Source: Bacteroidota bacterium
Lineage (GTDB): Bacteria > Bacteroidota > Bacteroidia > Chitinophagales > Chitinophagaceae
Assembly (NCBI GenBank): GCA_947447835.1
Contig: CANFLP010000006.1
Span: 1-29,458 of the forward strand
Direction of reading: 5' to 3'
DNA: 29,458 nucleotides
In this document: piece by piece, positions 7,222-16,780 of the stretch
Layout of the letters: every line of letters starts with the position of its first letter
Position numbering within the stretch: position 1 is the first letter of the stretch
Notes under the pieces: generated by a model
The model's database searches: none
The model's input: the letters and a program-made list of their open reading frames with translations, nothing else
Told to the model about the DNA's origin: nothing
Made by a program: the position numbers and the translations under genes

Positions 7222-9927
7222 CTACTTATATAACTGGTTAAAAATCAACTTATAATTACCATGCGTTTGGCCTCTAAAAGTAATTTCAGGTCCATAAACA
7301 AATAAAGCCCCTTTTCCAACCTTTGCTTCAAAAGCGGCTACCCCGTCTTGTAAATAAGATTGACCAAATGCCCAGCCACTTCTTAGGGTACTTGTAGAAG
7401 CATACCAAGCCAATGGAGTCACTTCTTTTTGAGCAATTGCTTCTGGTACTAATTTAAAAACAGGACTTGCACTAAAATACACATCTGCTTTTTTATTCAT
7501 TCCCCAGTTAGGTGCATAATTATTATCTACATCCACTTGCATTACACTACCAGGAATATAAAATTTTTCTCCTGGCAATGCTTTTTCCTTTCCATTTACC
7601 ATTTCAACTAAAGCATTCCTAACAGGAAGATTTAAATGATATGCCAAATTTGCACTAGAGCCAATGGTAATTACACGACCCCCATTATTTAAAAATTTCT
7701 GTAAAGCAGGAATTGATTTTTGCACAGTAATTTTTCCAAGTGTTGCTTTGTATTCTTCTGGCGTTTCTTCCAACTTCGGTTCCTTATCTTCCCAAGGCGA
7801 AGGCTCCGCCCTTAATGCAGGTATTGCACCTTCTACAAAAACAATCACATCATATTTTTCATTTAGGTTTACTGAATCTATTTCTTTTGCATAAGTTAAA
7901 TTAAATGGAAAATGATATTGTTCAAATATCCATCTTAACCAACCCGAAGAAATAGATCCACCATATTTATCCCACAACGCAATTTTTATAGGTTGTACTT
8001 TATTACTAGTGTCAGTAGGTTTTGTTGTAACAGCTGTAAACACAATTCCGTTTTCGGTACTTATTTTTTCAATTTCCTTTTTGAAAGAAACAAAATCTTT
8101 AAACTTATCTGAATAGCTTACATAATATTCATCTTTGGTTTTATAAATATTGGCACCTTCTTTTAATAAATCGTTTACGGCAATATAAGAAGCATTCTCT
8201 TTAGTAGAAAATGTATAGCCATATGTATTTTTAACAGCACTATTGATTTTGCCAATTGGTTTTTGCACATCACCATATGCAATGTTTTCAAACGGCCCGT
8301 TAAATTCTTCTAAGATTCTATCAAACTGAATGCCCATTGTAAATGCTGGCGTCCAACCTGCTGCGTCATATGGGCGCACTGGAGGACCGCCAGGATATTG
8401 AAAATCATTTGGATGATCCTGTGGTTCGAACATATCTAACACATGAGGTCTGAATGCTTGATTGGTTTTAACAATATAAGAACCTGCAGGATAATTTTTT
8501 CCGGCCACAGCAAAATCACTTGTTGCTTTTTGCACTTTAATACCGCTGTGAATCAAAATGTTTATAAAAGCAGTTGCGGTGGTTGTTTGATTTGCAGTTA
8601 CTATATATCCACGTGGATCTCTCAATTCCTTGTTCTTATATACTTTCGAAAAATATTCTACAGGCAAGGTATCTCCTTTAATTTCTTTTTTGTCTGCTTT
8701 AAATGTCTCATTTAATAATTCAACTTTTTTTGGAGACATCGTCCAACTGTCTTTGCTTCCAGCTTCAATGCTATGCTTACCCATCGTATATATATTATAC
8801 AACAGTTCGTCTTTATATCTAGAAGCATAATTTAATACTGCATAGTTTAGGGAAACAGAATAATCGATAGAGTTTTTGAAAAACCATTGTTGTGGTACAA
8901 TCGGAAATGGTGTAGCACTATTTGGAATTAATCTTTGTGGTACCAATGGAATTTTACTTGGCGTTGGGTTGCCAATAATTTCAGTTAGTAAACCAATAAT
9001 ATTATGATAGTAAGCTGCAGTCCTTAATCCTCCATTCCACCAAGTAGAATATACCGAACCTGCTTTCATGGTATAACCTGGTTTTGCTTCTGCGTTTAAT
9101 CTGCTACTCATTGCAGCACCCAATGCATCAATACCTGTAACTAATAATGGATCATATACATAATTAAATGGATCTCGATATGGAGGACCCGCAACAACAG
9201 TGCCCGCAGGGCCTGTTTGATGGTGATTGTATAAAACCTGTGGCATCCATTCTATATATAATTGATGGCTCATGTTTTTTGACTCACTCATATTTAACAT
9301 AAAAAAGTCGCGATTATTATCATGGCCAATATATTTTTCATACAAGCGAGGAATATTATCGGTAGTTCTTTTTAAAGTATCTGCATTGCGCATATACCAA
9401 TTTGAAACCAACTCTTGTCCATCAGGATTAGCATGTACAAACAAAATAATGGTTGATTTTAATATGCGTTTTGTTTCTTCGTCGTCTCTTGTTAATACGG
9501 TATAAATAGTTTGTATTAATTGATGTGCTCCTACTACCTCTGTAGCATGCAAGCCACCGTCAATCCACACTACGCTCTTTCCGTCCTTAGCTAATTGCTT
9601 TGCATCTTCGTCAGATAAACCTTCGGCACGCGCTAATTTTTGTGAAATAGATTTATACTTTTCTAATTGTCTGATATTGCTTGGATCAGATACAATCAAC
9701 ATGTATTGATTACGACCTTCCTCCGTTTTTCCAATGACTTGCAGTTTTACTTTATTGGATACTGCAGCTAGTTTTTTAAAATAAGCTTCAGTTTGTGTGT
9801 AAGTGGCTAAGTGATAGTTGTCGCCTATGTTAAAACCAAAATGGCTTTTAGGACTCGGAATGGTTTGTGCCTGAGATGCGGTAAATGCAAACAATAGCAC
9901 AACGCAAAAAGATATAATCTTACGCAT
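7222..9927 (-). CDS. Secreted M14-family zinc metallopeptidase
   Basis: Exported carboxypeptidase-like enzyme. The signal peptide spans residues 1-20 (ending SQAQ). The M14 catalytic domain covers about 35-330. GGLHATE supplies zinc ligands His127 and Glu130. HANPDGQE lies near 165-172 and GHDNNRDF at 201-208, the counterpart of the substrate-binding NRxF motif. NHHQTG supplies the third ligand (His235 or His236), and GLLTEIIG places the catalytic glutamate at Glu316. The ~500-residue C-terminal part is not peptidase. Its last 270 residues, with GGRVITIGSS and GKGALFVYGPE, look like a class-I glutamine-amidotransferase-like fold (inference). It lies 75 nt downstream of the phosphodiester-glycosidase gene with no clear terminator between, so the two may be co-transcribed. 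It sits between two SusCD pairs, consistent with peptide harvesting. Confidence 0.9.
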   Translation of the reverse strand: MRKIISFCVVLLFAFTASQAQTIPSPKSHFGFNIGDNYHLATYTQTEAYFKKLAAVSNKVKLQVIGKTEEGRNQYMLIVSDPSNIRQLEKYKSISQKLARAEGLSDEDAKQLAKDGKSVVWIDGGLHATEVVGAHQLIQTIYTVLTRDDEETKRILKSTIILFVHANPDGQELVSNWYMRNADTLKRTTDNIPRLYEKYIGHDNNRDFFMLNMSESKNMSHQLYIEWMPQVLYNHHQTGPAGTVVAGPPYRDPFNYVYDPLLVTGIDALGAAMSSRLNAEAKPGYTMKAGSVYSTWWNGGLRTAAYYHNIIGLLTEIIGNPTPSKIPLVPQRLIPNSATPFPIVPQQWFFKNSIDYSVSLNYAVLNYASRYKDELLYNIYTMGKHSIEAGSKDSWTMSPKKVELLNETFKADKKEIKGDTLPVEYFSKVYKNKELRDPRGYIVTANQTTTATAFINILIHSGIKVQKATSDFAVAGKNYPAGSYIVKTNQAFRPHVLDMFEPQDHPNDFQYPGGPPVRPYDAAGWTPAFTMGIQFDRILEEFNGPFENIAYGDVQKPIGKINSAVKNTYGYTFSTKENASYIAVNDLLKEGANIYKTKDEYYVSYSDKFKDFVSFKKEIEKISTENGIVFTAVTTKPTDTSNKVQPIKIALWDKYGGSISSGWLRWIFEQYHFPFNLTYAKEIDSVNLNEKYDVIVFVEGAIPALRAEPSPWEDKEPKLEETPEEYKATLGKITVQKSIPALQKFLNNGGRVITIGSSANLAYHLNLPVRNALVEMVNGKEKALPGEKFYIPGSVMQVDVDNNYAPNWGMNKKADVYFSASPVFKLVPEAIAQKEVTPLAWYASTSTLRSGWAFGQSYLQDGVAAFEAKVGKGALFVYGPEITFRGQTHGNYKLIFNQLYK

Positions 9928-10002
9928 ATAAAATAATTTGCTGTAAGATAAATAAAGGAGCGGAGATTAAAGGGAAGCGATTTGCTTTTTACATGAATGC
10001 AA

Positions 10003-10974
10003 TTATTCTATTTTATAAGCTCTTTTAGTAATATAAAAAACTGCGGGCACCGGTCTTTGCCCTATTGCATCTGACGGCTTAATCGTTTCTTTTCCGTTCA
10101 CCAACATACAAGAACTACCACCGCCATCTAAATTAATAGCGCCTACACAACCTATCTCTTTTAATAAATTTGCTGTCTCATTTAAGGTGGCCCCAACAGC
10201 AATACCACCCATCCTTCCCTGAATAGCCATAATAATTAAATCTCCATTTTGATTATAGCCCATTGCGGTTCTTGGGTGTCTATCTAAAATAGCTTTACCT
10301 GCAAATTTGTGCTCTTCGTTATTAGTTATATGTATTTCGCCCTCTTTCAATAATACAGGCCCCCCTCCAACCGCCCAATACACTTTCCAGGGCTTTAGTA
10401 ATTTTAATCTTTCATCTTGTAAATTCATTTTAGCACTGGAGTCTCTGTATGGAATAATGGGCGTGTTTTGATAATAAGGATTTGTTTCTGATGAATCAGT
10501 ATAGGTATAAGCTATTTCTAAGTCCTGTTGTTTGGTTCGATTCATACCAATAGCCGAATTTAAAACATGTAAGTACGTGAGTGTGTCTTTCCCTTTTCCT
10601 GGTATGCCTTGTATATTATGTGCCACTAAACGATTGTTTTGTACAATCACATTAACATTGGTATTATTTTTAAATTCAAAAAAAGAAGCGTTGACAATTA
10701 ATAGTGGGTGGTATAATTTTTCAAAATATTGATTAGGTGTTAACCTGCGATACAATGTAGTATCAACACCCTTGGATAAATAAAAATCTTGCTTATTAAC
10801 CTTTACATAGAATGCTCTAAAGGGGCTATCATTAAGGGTTCCAGTCGATTCATATACTTTAAATGTAGGCGTATCAATTCCGTAGGCATCAGAAACATCT
10901 TTCCAAGATATTTGTGCATTGGTAATATTTAAAATAAATATTACCAACAAAAACAATAAAACTATTTTTTTCAT
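10003..10974 (-). CDS. Secreted phosphodiester glycosidase (NAGPA/DUF2233-like)
   Basis: Resembles the phosphodiester-glycosidase family, named for the human mannose-6-phosphate uncovering enzyme NAGPA, whose members cleave sugar-1-phosphodiesters. The signal peptide MKKIVLLFLLVIFILNITNA is clear. Conserved blocks are NASFFE (95-100), AVGGGPVLL (201-209), HPRTAMG (233-239), and GAINLDGGGSSCM (278-290), the family's catalytic core. An extended frame would start at a TTG at 11004; the ATG at 10974 is preferred because it opens directly into the signal peptide (323 aa). It probably acts in the periplasm or outside the cell on a phosphodiester-linked glycan or cell-wall polymer; the substrate is unknown. 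The upstream neighbour susD2 is separated by a strong terminator, so this gene probably has its own promoter. Confidence 0.85.
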   Translation of the reverse strand: MKKIVLLFLLVIFILNITNAQISWKDVSDAYGIDTPTFKVYESTGTLNDSPFRAFYVKVNKQDFYLSKGVDTTLYRRLTPNQYFEKLYHPLLIVNASFFEFKNNTNVNVIVQNNRLVAHNIQGIPGKGKDTLTYLHVLNSAIGMNRTKQQDLEIAYTYTDSSETNPYYQNTPIIPYRDSSAKMNLQDERLKLLKPWKVYWAVGGGPVLLKEGEIHITNNEEHKFAGKAILDRHPRTAMGYNQNGDLIIMAIQGRMGGIAVGATLNETANLLKEIGCVGAINLDGGGSSCMLVNGKETIKPSDAIGQRPVPAVFYITKRAYKIE

Positions 10975-11010
10975 GTAAAGTATTTCTTTCTTAAAGTTAG
11001 TCAAGTATGG

Positions 11011-11042
11011 GCAAAAAAATAACCCCTAAAAAAGGGGTTATT
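11011..11042 (-). terminator. Intrinsic terminator after susD2
   Basis: AATAACCCCT (11018-11027) and AGGGGTTATT (11033-11042) form a perfect 10-bp stem with a 5-nt loop. Read leftward, the stem is followed by a run of T (complement of 11013-11017). It ends the susC2-susD2 transcript before the phosphodiester-glycosidase gene. Confidence 0.85.
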
Positions 11043-11061
11043 AAAATAAAGCAAGCAGTCC

Positions 11062-12711
11062 TTATTTTTGTGAGAACCACATTTCTTTAGTGTGGTAATC
11101 TAAACTTGTTGCACCGATACGGTTTAACTCGTTAATATTCCAAACGTATTCAGAGTTAAATCTTGGACGTGCTCTGTATACTAATTTGCCACCATTGTCT
11201 GGGAATAATTCAGCGCTAGTAGGAACCACTAAGTCACGATAAACTTGTTTTCCAGTAGCAGGATCATTATCTAAATAATGGTATCTACGCATATCCACCC
11301 ATGTTTCAAATGTGCCATGACCCCAAAGTGCGATGTACTTTTGTAACATGATTTGAGTTAAAGTTAATTCTGCAGCAGTTGCTGGAACTACTCTTGTATC
11401 TGCTAAAAACGCATCTCTTTTTGCCACCGTTAATAGGTCAGCAGTAGGAACGTTAGTGTTATAATAACTAATCAACAAATCAAAGTGTTTAGAGATACCC
11501 TCTTTATAAGCAGCCAACGCTGTTGTTTTATCGCCTTTTCTAAATGCAGCTTCGGCACGTAAAAACGCCATTTCAGATGCAGTCATTACTGGGAAAGGTG
11601 CTGAGTTTCTAAAGATAAAGCGACAGTTAACATCAGTAGCTGGTGCAGTATTATTAGATGCTGCAGCCTGAGAAACACCCCAGAAATTTTCTGGTCTATC
11701 TCCAGCTGCTAATACTAATTGACCTTTCATAATGTCAACACCCTTAAATGTTCCGTTGGTATTTTTTCTTAATAAATAGATTGCTCTTGGATCAGCAACA
11801 CCAGCAAAGGCACTGTTTGAACCATTCATTAAGTTAGCAATATAGGCAGACTGTCTGATAGCAGTTGGGTTAGCAACAGTTGTACCAGTTAAGTTAGCTC
11901 TGAATGGACCAAAAAAGTTATTGGTTGCACTTACTGCAGTTGCAGCAAATTTAACCATCGCATCGTCTGCTGTTTCTTTCATTGCCAAGTTAGAATAATA
12001 AATTACAGAGTCCGCTTTGTAATCTGCTTTGTTAGACAAATGCGCATAGTTACGTGCTAACACACCATACACAAATTTCTTCCACTTTGCAACATCACCA
12101 CCATACATAAATCCATCTCCTTTTGCAAGAGATGCTTGGCTAGCGTTGTCACCTGTTTTATTTAAATAATCCAAAGCTTCAAAACATAATTTTTTAGAGT
12201 AAGCATACACTTCATCTTGATTGTCATACTTAAAAGTAATTTGATCTGTGTTAAATGCTTCTTTCAAAATCACTTCGCCATGATAGTCAGTTAAAGTTAA
12301 CCAACTCCAAGCAAAAATGGCTTTACCAACACCAGCATAATCCCATTGCTTGTTGTCAATTGCCCATTGAATCATTTTTACATTGTTTTGTCCAATGTCA
12401 TAATAATGAGAACGCCAAAACGAAGCAGCATTATCGGTACCTGCAGCGTAACCCATTCTATCAAAGTTGCTTAATGTATTTGCAAAAGCAAAATTTTGTG
12501 TGTAAGCCCCAATATAACGAATGTCGTTTAATGGACCATGTCCACCATAGTTACCACCCATTGATGAAACAATCTGCGGTAATAAAGTTTCTGGCGCAAC
12601 CTTAACGTCGTAGTTAGGGTTAGTATACGCCTCACCTATTTTTTTAGAACAAGCTGCACCCATTATAACAAGTGCGCTTAGTACTAAGAGATGTTTAAAA
12701 TTATATTTCAT
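11062..12711 (-). CDS. SusD-like outer-membrane lipoprotein (pair 2)
   Basis: Partner lipoprotein of susC2. The lipoprotein signal ends in IMGAAC with Cys21 lipidated, followed by SKK. It is 549 aa, longer than the pair-1 SusD. Features such as YTNPNYDVKVAPETLLPQIV near the N-terminus and LQKYIALWGHGTFETWVDMRR near residue 460 resemble the SusD-like_2 subgroup of the SusD/RagB superfamily; this assignment is from memory of the family pattern. It lies 20 nt after the susC2 stop and ends at a strong terminator. It would cap the extracellular mouth of the SusC2 barrel and capture ligand. Given the secreted peptidase two genes downstream, peptides are a plausible ligand, but nothing in the sequence proves it. 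Confidence 0.9.
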   Translation of the reverse strand: MKYNFKHLLVLSALVIMGAACSKKIGEAYTNPNYDVKVAPETLLPQIVSSMGGNYGGHGPLNDIRYIGAYTQNFAFANTLSNFDRMGYAAGTDNAASFWRSHYYDIGQNNVKMIQWAIDNKQWDYAGVGKAIFAWSWLTLTDYHGEVILKEAFNTDQITFKYDNQDEVYAYSKKLCFEALDYLNKTGDNASQASLAKGDGFMYGGDVAKWKKFVYGVLARNYAHLSNKADYKADSVIYYSNLAMKETADDAMVKFAATAVSATNNFFGPFRANLTGTTVANPTAIRQSAYIANLMNGSNSAFAGVADPRAIYLLRKNTNGTFKGVDIMKGQLVLAAGDRPENFWGVSQAAASNNTAPATDVNCRFIFRNSAPFPVMTASEMAFLRAEAAFRKGDKTTALAAYKEGISKHFDLLISYYNTNVPTADLLTVAKRDAFLADTRVVPATAAELTLTQIMLQKYIALWGHGTFETWVDMRRYHYLDNDPATGKQVYRDLVVPTSAELFPDNGGKLVYRARPRFNSEYVWNINELNRIGATSLDYHTKEMWFSQK

Positions 12712-12731
12712 ATCCTAATATTATTTATTGA

Positions 12732-15700
12732 TTAAAAAGAAGTTCTAAAACCAAAGTTGAAACTAACTGGTGCACCCATATTACCGTAGTCAAATCCAAA
12801 GCCACTTACACCACGGCTAGCCGAAGAGTTAGCACCTACTGCAGGATCTGCACCACTATAATTTGTAATTAGAATCAAATCATTAACCGTTATAAATGCT
12901 GAAAGTGATTTTGCGTATTTAGCAAAATCTCCTTTTAGGTATTTTTTTAGATTATAACTTACAGAAAGATCTCTTAATCTAAACCAATGAATATTTTTTT
13001 CAATAAACGCCTCTTCTGGCATAGTTGAATAATAAGTATAGTTATAGTAAGGATTAATATAGATAGTATTTGCAGTTGGGTTTGCAGTATTTTCTTTACC
13101 ATCTTTCAATACACCTTCTACTAATTTTGGAATGGCTCTATCTGCAGTTCTGTTACTTCTACCAATAGTAGTTAAGTATCTGTCAGTCGCATTAAAGATA
13201 TCACCACCCACTTTAATATCCCATAAGAAAGATATTCTTAAGTCTTTGTATGTAAAGTTATTTAACCATCCAATTGTAAAGTCAGGATTACGATCACCAC
13301 GAACTCTAAAGTTGTTGTCTAACACAGGAATACCTGTTATAGGATCAACTAATATTTGTCCAGCAGTGTTACGTGCATAACCATATGAAGTAATAGTGGT
13401 TGTTGGTCCACCGTTTACTAAACCACCACGCGCATTCGCATACACCCAGGTATCAGAAATATAAAATTCAGGAACGTTAGCTGGTAATGAAGTCACCTTA
13501 TTACGCATTCTATTAAAGTTTACTCTTGTATTCCAAGAGAAATCTTTTTTATCAACTACTAAATAATCTAAAACTAATTCCACACCAGTGTTTTCGTTTG
13601 AACCCACGTTTAAGGTATTCAATACATAACCTGTTGCGTAACTTGCTCTAAAGTTTTCAGCAATCAAATCTTTGTTTTCTGTCTTATAATAAGTAAGCTC
13701 GGCACTTAAGCGGTTTCTTAATAATTTAACCTCAGTACCAATCTCATATGTTTTTTGTCTTTCTGGAGTTAAATAAGGATTCGCGTTTGTGAAATCATAA
13801 TAATATCCACCACCACTACCCGTGTTAAAGTTTAAGATAGATTGGTTTGCATAAGGAGCACTTGAACGTGCTGTGCTAGCCAATGATCCTCTTAATTTCC
13901 AGTAGTTTACTTTTTCTTTTAAAGAAGGAAAGATGTCAGTCATAATAACACTCATGCTACCTGCAGGATAATTATATGAACGACTTTGAGTTGGAAATAT
14001 AGAAGACTCTTCAAAACGGTGAGAATAAGTAAAGAATACTTTATTGTCATAGTTTACAGAAGCTTCCCCAAAGTATGCAGCTTGACGACTGATGTTGTAG
14101 TTAGGTAAACCAAAACGAGTCATATTGCTGTTTCTAATTCTAGTTGTAACTAAAGTATTAGCACTATCCGTTCTGCTTGCATCGGTAAGGTTGTTACCAA
14201 AAATTGCAGTGGTTTGTGTTTCATAATCCTGCCACATATTACCAACCATTAAACGTGTATTCACTTTACCAAAGCTTTTCTTAGCAGTAGCGGTAACAGT
14301 ATGGTTGTAACCATAATATTTACGATAATAGTTTTCTAATGCACCTTTTTGAGCTCTTGTTAAAAAGAAAGAAGATGAATCCCATTTAGTCCAACCGTTT
14401 TGAGTATAGGTATCATAACCTACACGGCCATTAATAGTTAACCAACTTGTTGGCGTATAAGTAACTGCTAATGTTGCAACCATTCTTGAAACTTCGTCAC
14501 GGCTTCTGTTTCTATTCAAGTTAAAATAAGGGTTGTCCAATTCGCTGTTTGGATTAGCGCCAAATAATGGTTTTTTCATACCACTTGCAGTTTGCCAGTC
14601 TTTAGCGTTATCATCTACAGGCCAAGCTAACATACTTAATAAATATCCACTTACACCTCTTAAAGGTTTGTCGTTCGTGCTATTCACAATACTTAAGCTA
14701 GGAGAAATTTCCAATGTCTTACCAATCTTGTGATTGGTTACAATGCGAAAGTTTTGTTTTTTATAATTGTTTGTTGGAACAGGAGAATTTTCATCTGTTA
14801 AAGAAGTAGAAAAACGAACAGTATGATTCTTTATTCCATAATCCATTGAAAGATTATGTGTTTGAGAAAGACTTGTTTGAAAGAAATTGTGCAAGTTGTC
14901 ATACGTCTTAGTCGTTTGAGAAAATTCAGGACCAAAGTAAGCAAACACATCACTATTTACACCATTGTATCCAGCATCAAATTTTGTCATCATGCTTGGG
15001 TATCTTGTATAAGTAGAAGATCTAAAACTATTGTCATAACTCACATTTACTTTCCCTGTTGTATTTGTTCCCTTTTTTGTACTAATAACAATTGCACCAG
15101 AACTTGCTTGGCTACCATATAAGGCAGTTGCTTCCGGTCCTTTTAATACAGTTACATTTTCGATATCGTTGGGATTCAAATCTGAAATACGATTTGTATA
15201 GTCATTCGATCTGTTTTCAGTAACAACACTTGCACTTGTTGGCTTAACAGCTAAACCAGTGTTACGGTTATTTTCAGAAACAGAAGAGTTATCTACAATC
15301 ACACCATCTATAATAAACAAAGGAGAGTTGTCTAATGATAAAGAGTTAAAACCTCTCAAAACAATTTGAGAACTTGCTCCTGCTAAACCACTTGTTGGAT
15401 TGATAGTTAAACCAGCAACACGACCTTGTAAACTATTTACAAAGTTGTTACGTTGTGTTTCGGCTATATCCGAACCTTTAAGTTTTTGAACTGAGTATCC
15501 CAATTCTTTTGGGTTACGTTTAATATCCATTGCTGTAACAACCACTTCTTCAAGTGTGTTATCTTTTGCACTTAAACGTACATCAATTTGATTTTTTGAT
15601 CCTACTTTAACTTCCTTCATTTCATAACCAACATATAAAAACGTTAGTGTTTGACCTGAAGCAGCGCTAATTGAATAATTACCGCCATTGTCAGTTGAAG

Positions 15701-15854
15701 CAGACAATTTTGTTCCTTTTACAACAACTGTAACGTTTGAAAGGGGAGAATTGTCACTAGACGTAACTTTTCCCGATACAGGTTTTTGTTGTGCATTTAC
15801 TACAGTGCTAAACAATAGCGCCAGTAGTAAAGTCCATACTCCTTTGGTTTGCAT
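12732..15854 (-). CDS. SusC/RagA-family TonB-dependent transporter (pair 2)
   Basis: Second SusC-type importer, 1040 aa. The signal peptide covers residues 1-21 (VVNAQ), followed by a carboxypeptidase-regulatory-like domain (~25-95). The TonB-box region is LEEVVVTAMDIKRNPKELGY (101-120). This is the variant that lacks the GYGTQ motif of pair 1 and is common in RagA-type proteins. The plug carries ALYGSQASSGAIVISTKKG (244-262), and the barrel ends in FNFGFRTSF. The two SusC proteins are clearly different subtypes, so pair 1 and pair 2 are not a recent duplication. It is first in the operon with susD2. Its leader contains a 7-bp hairpin (15882-15899), and a 12-bp palindrome lies at 15948-15959. 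Confidence 0.95.
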   Translation of the reverse strand: MQTKGVWTLLLALLFSTVVNAQQKPVSGKVTSSDNSPLSNVTVVVKGTKLSASTDNGGNYSISAASGQTLTFLYVGYEMKEVKVGSKNQIDVRLSAKDNTLEEVVVTAMDIKRNPKELGYSVQKLKGSDIAETQRNNFVNSLQGRVAGLTINPTSGLAGASSQIVLRGFNSLSLDNSPLFIIDGVIVDNSSVSENNRNTGLAVKPTSASVVTENRSNDYTNRISDLNPNDIENVTVLKGPEATALYGSQASSGAIVISTKKGTNTTGKVNVSYDNSFRSSTYTRYPSMMTKFDAGYNGVNSDVFAYFGPEFSQTTKTYDNLHNFFQTSLSQTHNLSMDYGIKNHTVRFSTSLTDENSPVPTNNYKKQNFRIVTNHKIGKTLEISPSLSIVNSTNDKPLRGVSGYLLSMLAWPVDDNAKDWQTASGMKKPLFGANPNSELDNPYFNLNRNRSRDEVSRMVATLAVTYTPTSWLTINGRVGYDTYTQNGWTKWDSSSFFLTRAQKGALENYYRKYYGYNHTVTATAKKSFGKVNTRLMVGNMWQDYETQTTAIFGNNLTDASRTDSANTLVTTRIRNSNMTRFGLPNYNISRQAAYFGEASVNYDNKVFFTYSHRFEESSIFPTQSRSYNYPAGSMSVIMTDIFPSLKEKVNYWKLRGSLASTARSSAPYANQSILNFNTGSGGGYYYDFTNANPYLTPERQKTYEIGTEVKLLRNRLSAELTYYKTENKDLIAENFRASYATGYVLNTLNVGSNENTGVELVLDYLVVDKKDFSWNTRVNFNRMRNKVTSLPANVPEFYISDTWVYANARGGLVNGGPTTTITSYGYARNTAGQILVDPITGIPVLDNNFRVRGDRNPDFTIGWLNNFTYKDLRISFLWDIKVGGDIFNATDRYLTTIGRSNRTADRAIPKLVEGVLKDGKENTANPTANTIYINPYYNYTYYSTMPEEAFIEKNIHWFRLRDLSVSYNLKKYLKGDFAKYAKSLSAFITVNDLILITNYSGADPAVGANSSASRGVSGFGFDYGNMGAPVSFNFGFRTSF

Positions 15855-16243
15855 AATTTGTGCTCTTTGGGTTAATAATTAAGTTGAAGTTGTTCAACTC
15901 GGCATTGAAGTTAACCATTTTTGCATTTCTTTAACAAATGTTTATTAAGAATATATTCTAAGATAAATTAAGGCAATAGAGCCTGATGTATAGTAAGTAT
16001 ATATATTATTATAAATCAATATGAAGGTTTTTTTAAGCTTTCATTAAGTGCTACTTAAGTTTGGTGTTGGTAATTTTTTAAGATAATTAGATAAGCCTTC
16101 ATAAGAGAATTATTTAAATTCAGAAGCTATTTCATCTGTTGATATAGCAGTAAAATAGAAGGAAATAATGATTTTATAAAGCAATAAAGCAATTTCCAAT
16201 TCGCGATTTGTGAATTATTTGAGAAATTTACTATATTTAGGCT
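15855..16243. other. 389-nt divergent intergenic region, rich in inverted repeats
   Basis: No gene seen. It separates susC2 (leftward) from the winged-helix regulator (rightward). From left to right it holds: a hairpin AGTTGAA/TTCAACT (15882-15899) in the susC2 leader; a perfect 12-bp palindrome AGAATATATTCT (15948-15959); an inverted repeat TTAAGT-GCT-ACTTAA (16044-16058) overlapping a perfect rightward promoter box TAAGTTTG (16056-16063); and a dyad AATTCGCGATTTGTGAATT (16198-16216) 28 bp before the regulator's ATG. It is very AT-rich. Confidence 0.6.
16056..16063 (+). promoter_or_regulatory. Candidate -7 box for the winged-helix gene
   Basis: TAAGTTTG matches the Bacteroidota -7 consensus TAnnTTTG exactly. 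At the expected -33 spacing there is only a T-run (TTTT/TTTA around 16031-16035), not a full TTTG. It would leave a leader of about 170 nt. An inverted repeat (16044-16058) overlaps the box, which would suit repression. Confidence 0.35.
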
Positions 16244-16780
16244 ATGAAACTCCATAAAGGAATGCGGCCACAAGACATTGTGGTATTACTAAAAATTATT
16301 GCCTATTCTAATGAGGGTTGGATGCAAAAACAACTTGCAAACGATCTAAGTCTCAGTAAATCAGAGGTTTCTGAATCTTTGAGCCGATCAGTATATGCTG
16401 GTTTATTGTCAGATGATAAGAAAATAGTAAATAAAAAAGCACTAATGGGCTTTATTGTACATGGAATTAAATACACGTTTCCGATTCAAGGGGGTACGCT
16501 CGCAATTGGGTTAACAACAGGAAGTGTTGCTCCTATATTAAAAGACTATTTTCCAAACGAAACACCTCTAGTTTGGCCTGACAAACAGGGATCAAATAGA
16601 GGCTTATTAATTGAACCGCTCTATCCGGGTGCTGCAGAAGCTAGTAAAAAAGATCCAATGCTTTATGACTTACTTGCTCTGTGCGATGTATTTAGAATTG
16701 GAAATGAAAAAGAAATAAATAAGGCTACCGAGCTTTTGGGTAATATATTTGGCCGAGGAGACGACTATATTTCTTGTTAA
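16244..16780 (+). CDS. Winged-helix transcriptional regulator (MarR-like)
   Basis: Putative DNA-binding protein of 178 aa. Residues ~10-60 form a winged helix-turn-helix: QDIVVLLKIIA is the first helix, MQKQLANDLSL the second, SKSEVSESLSRSVYAGLL the recognition helix, and the wing follows. The rest does not look like MarR. It contains GIKYTFP (74-80), several proline/glycine turns, LLIEPLYPGA, and KDPMLYDLLALCDVFRIG. I recall similar HTH proteins across Bacteroidota and Proteobacteria but cannot name a ligand or role. The ATG at 16244 is the natural start. Its stop codon shares the palindrome TTAA (16777-16780) with the stop of the convergent gene, so the two 3' ends overlap by 4 nt. It may control itself and susC2 through the inverted repeats upstream (inference). 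Confidence 0.75.
   Translation: MKLHKGMRPQDIVVLLKIIAYSNEGWMQKQLANDLSLSKSEVSESLSRSVYAGLLSDDKKIVNKKALMGFIVHGIKYTFPIQGGTLAIGLTTGSVAPILKDYFPNETPLVWPDKQGSNRGLLIEPLYPGAAEASKKDPMLYDLLALCDVFRIGNEKEINKATELLGNIFGRGDDYISC

Noticed and set aside
2294..15854. Recent duplication of one SusCD pair into two
   Set aside because: The two SusC proteins differ in the TonB-box region (GYGTQ versus TAMDIKRNPKELGY), and the SusD proteins differ in subtype and length, so they are separate lineages.
16232..16239. TATATTTA just before the winged-helix ATG as a promoter box
   Set aside because: It matches TAnnTTTG in 7 of 8 positions but sits 4 nt from the ATG, too close to place a start site upstream of the codon.
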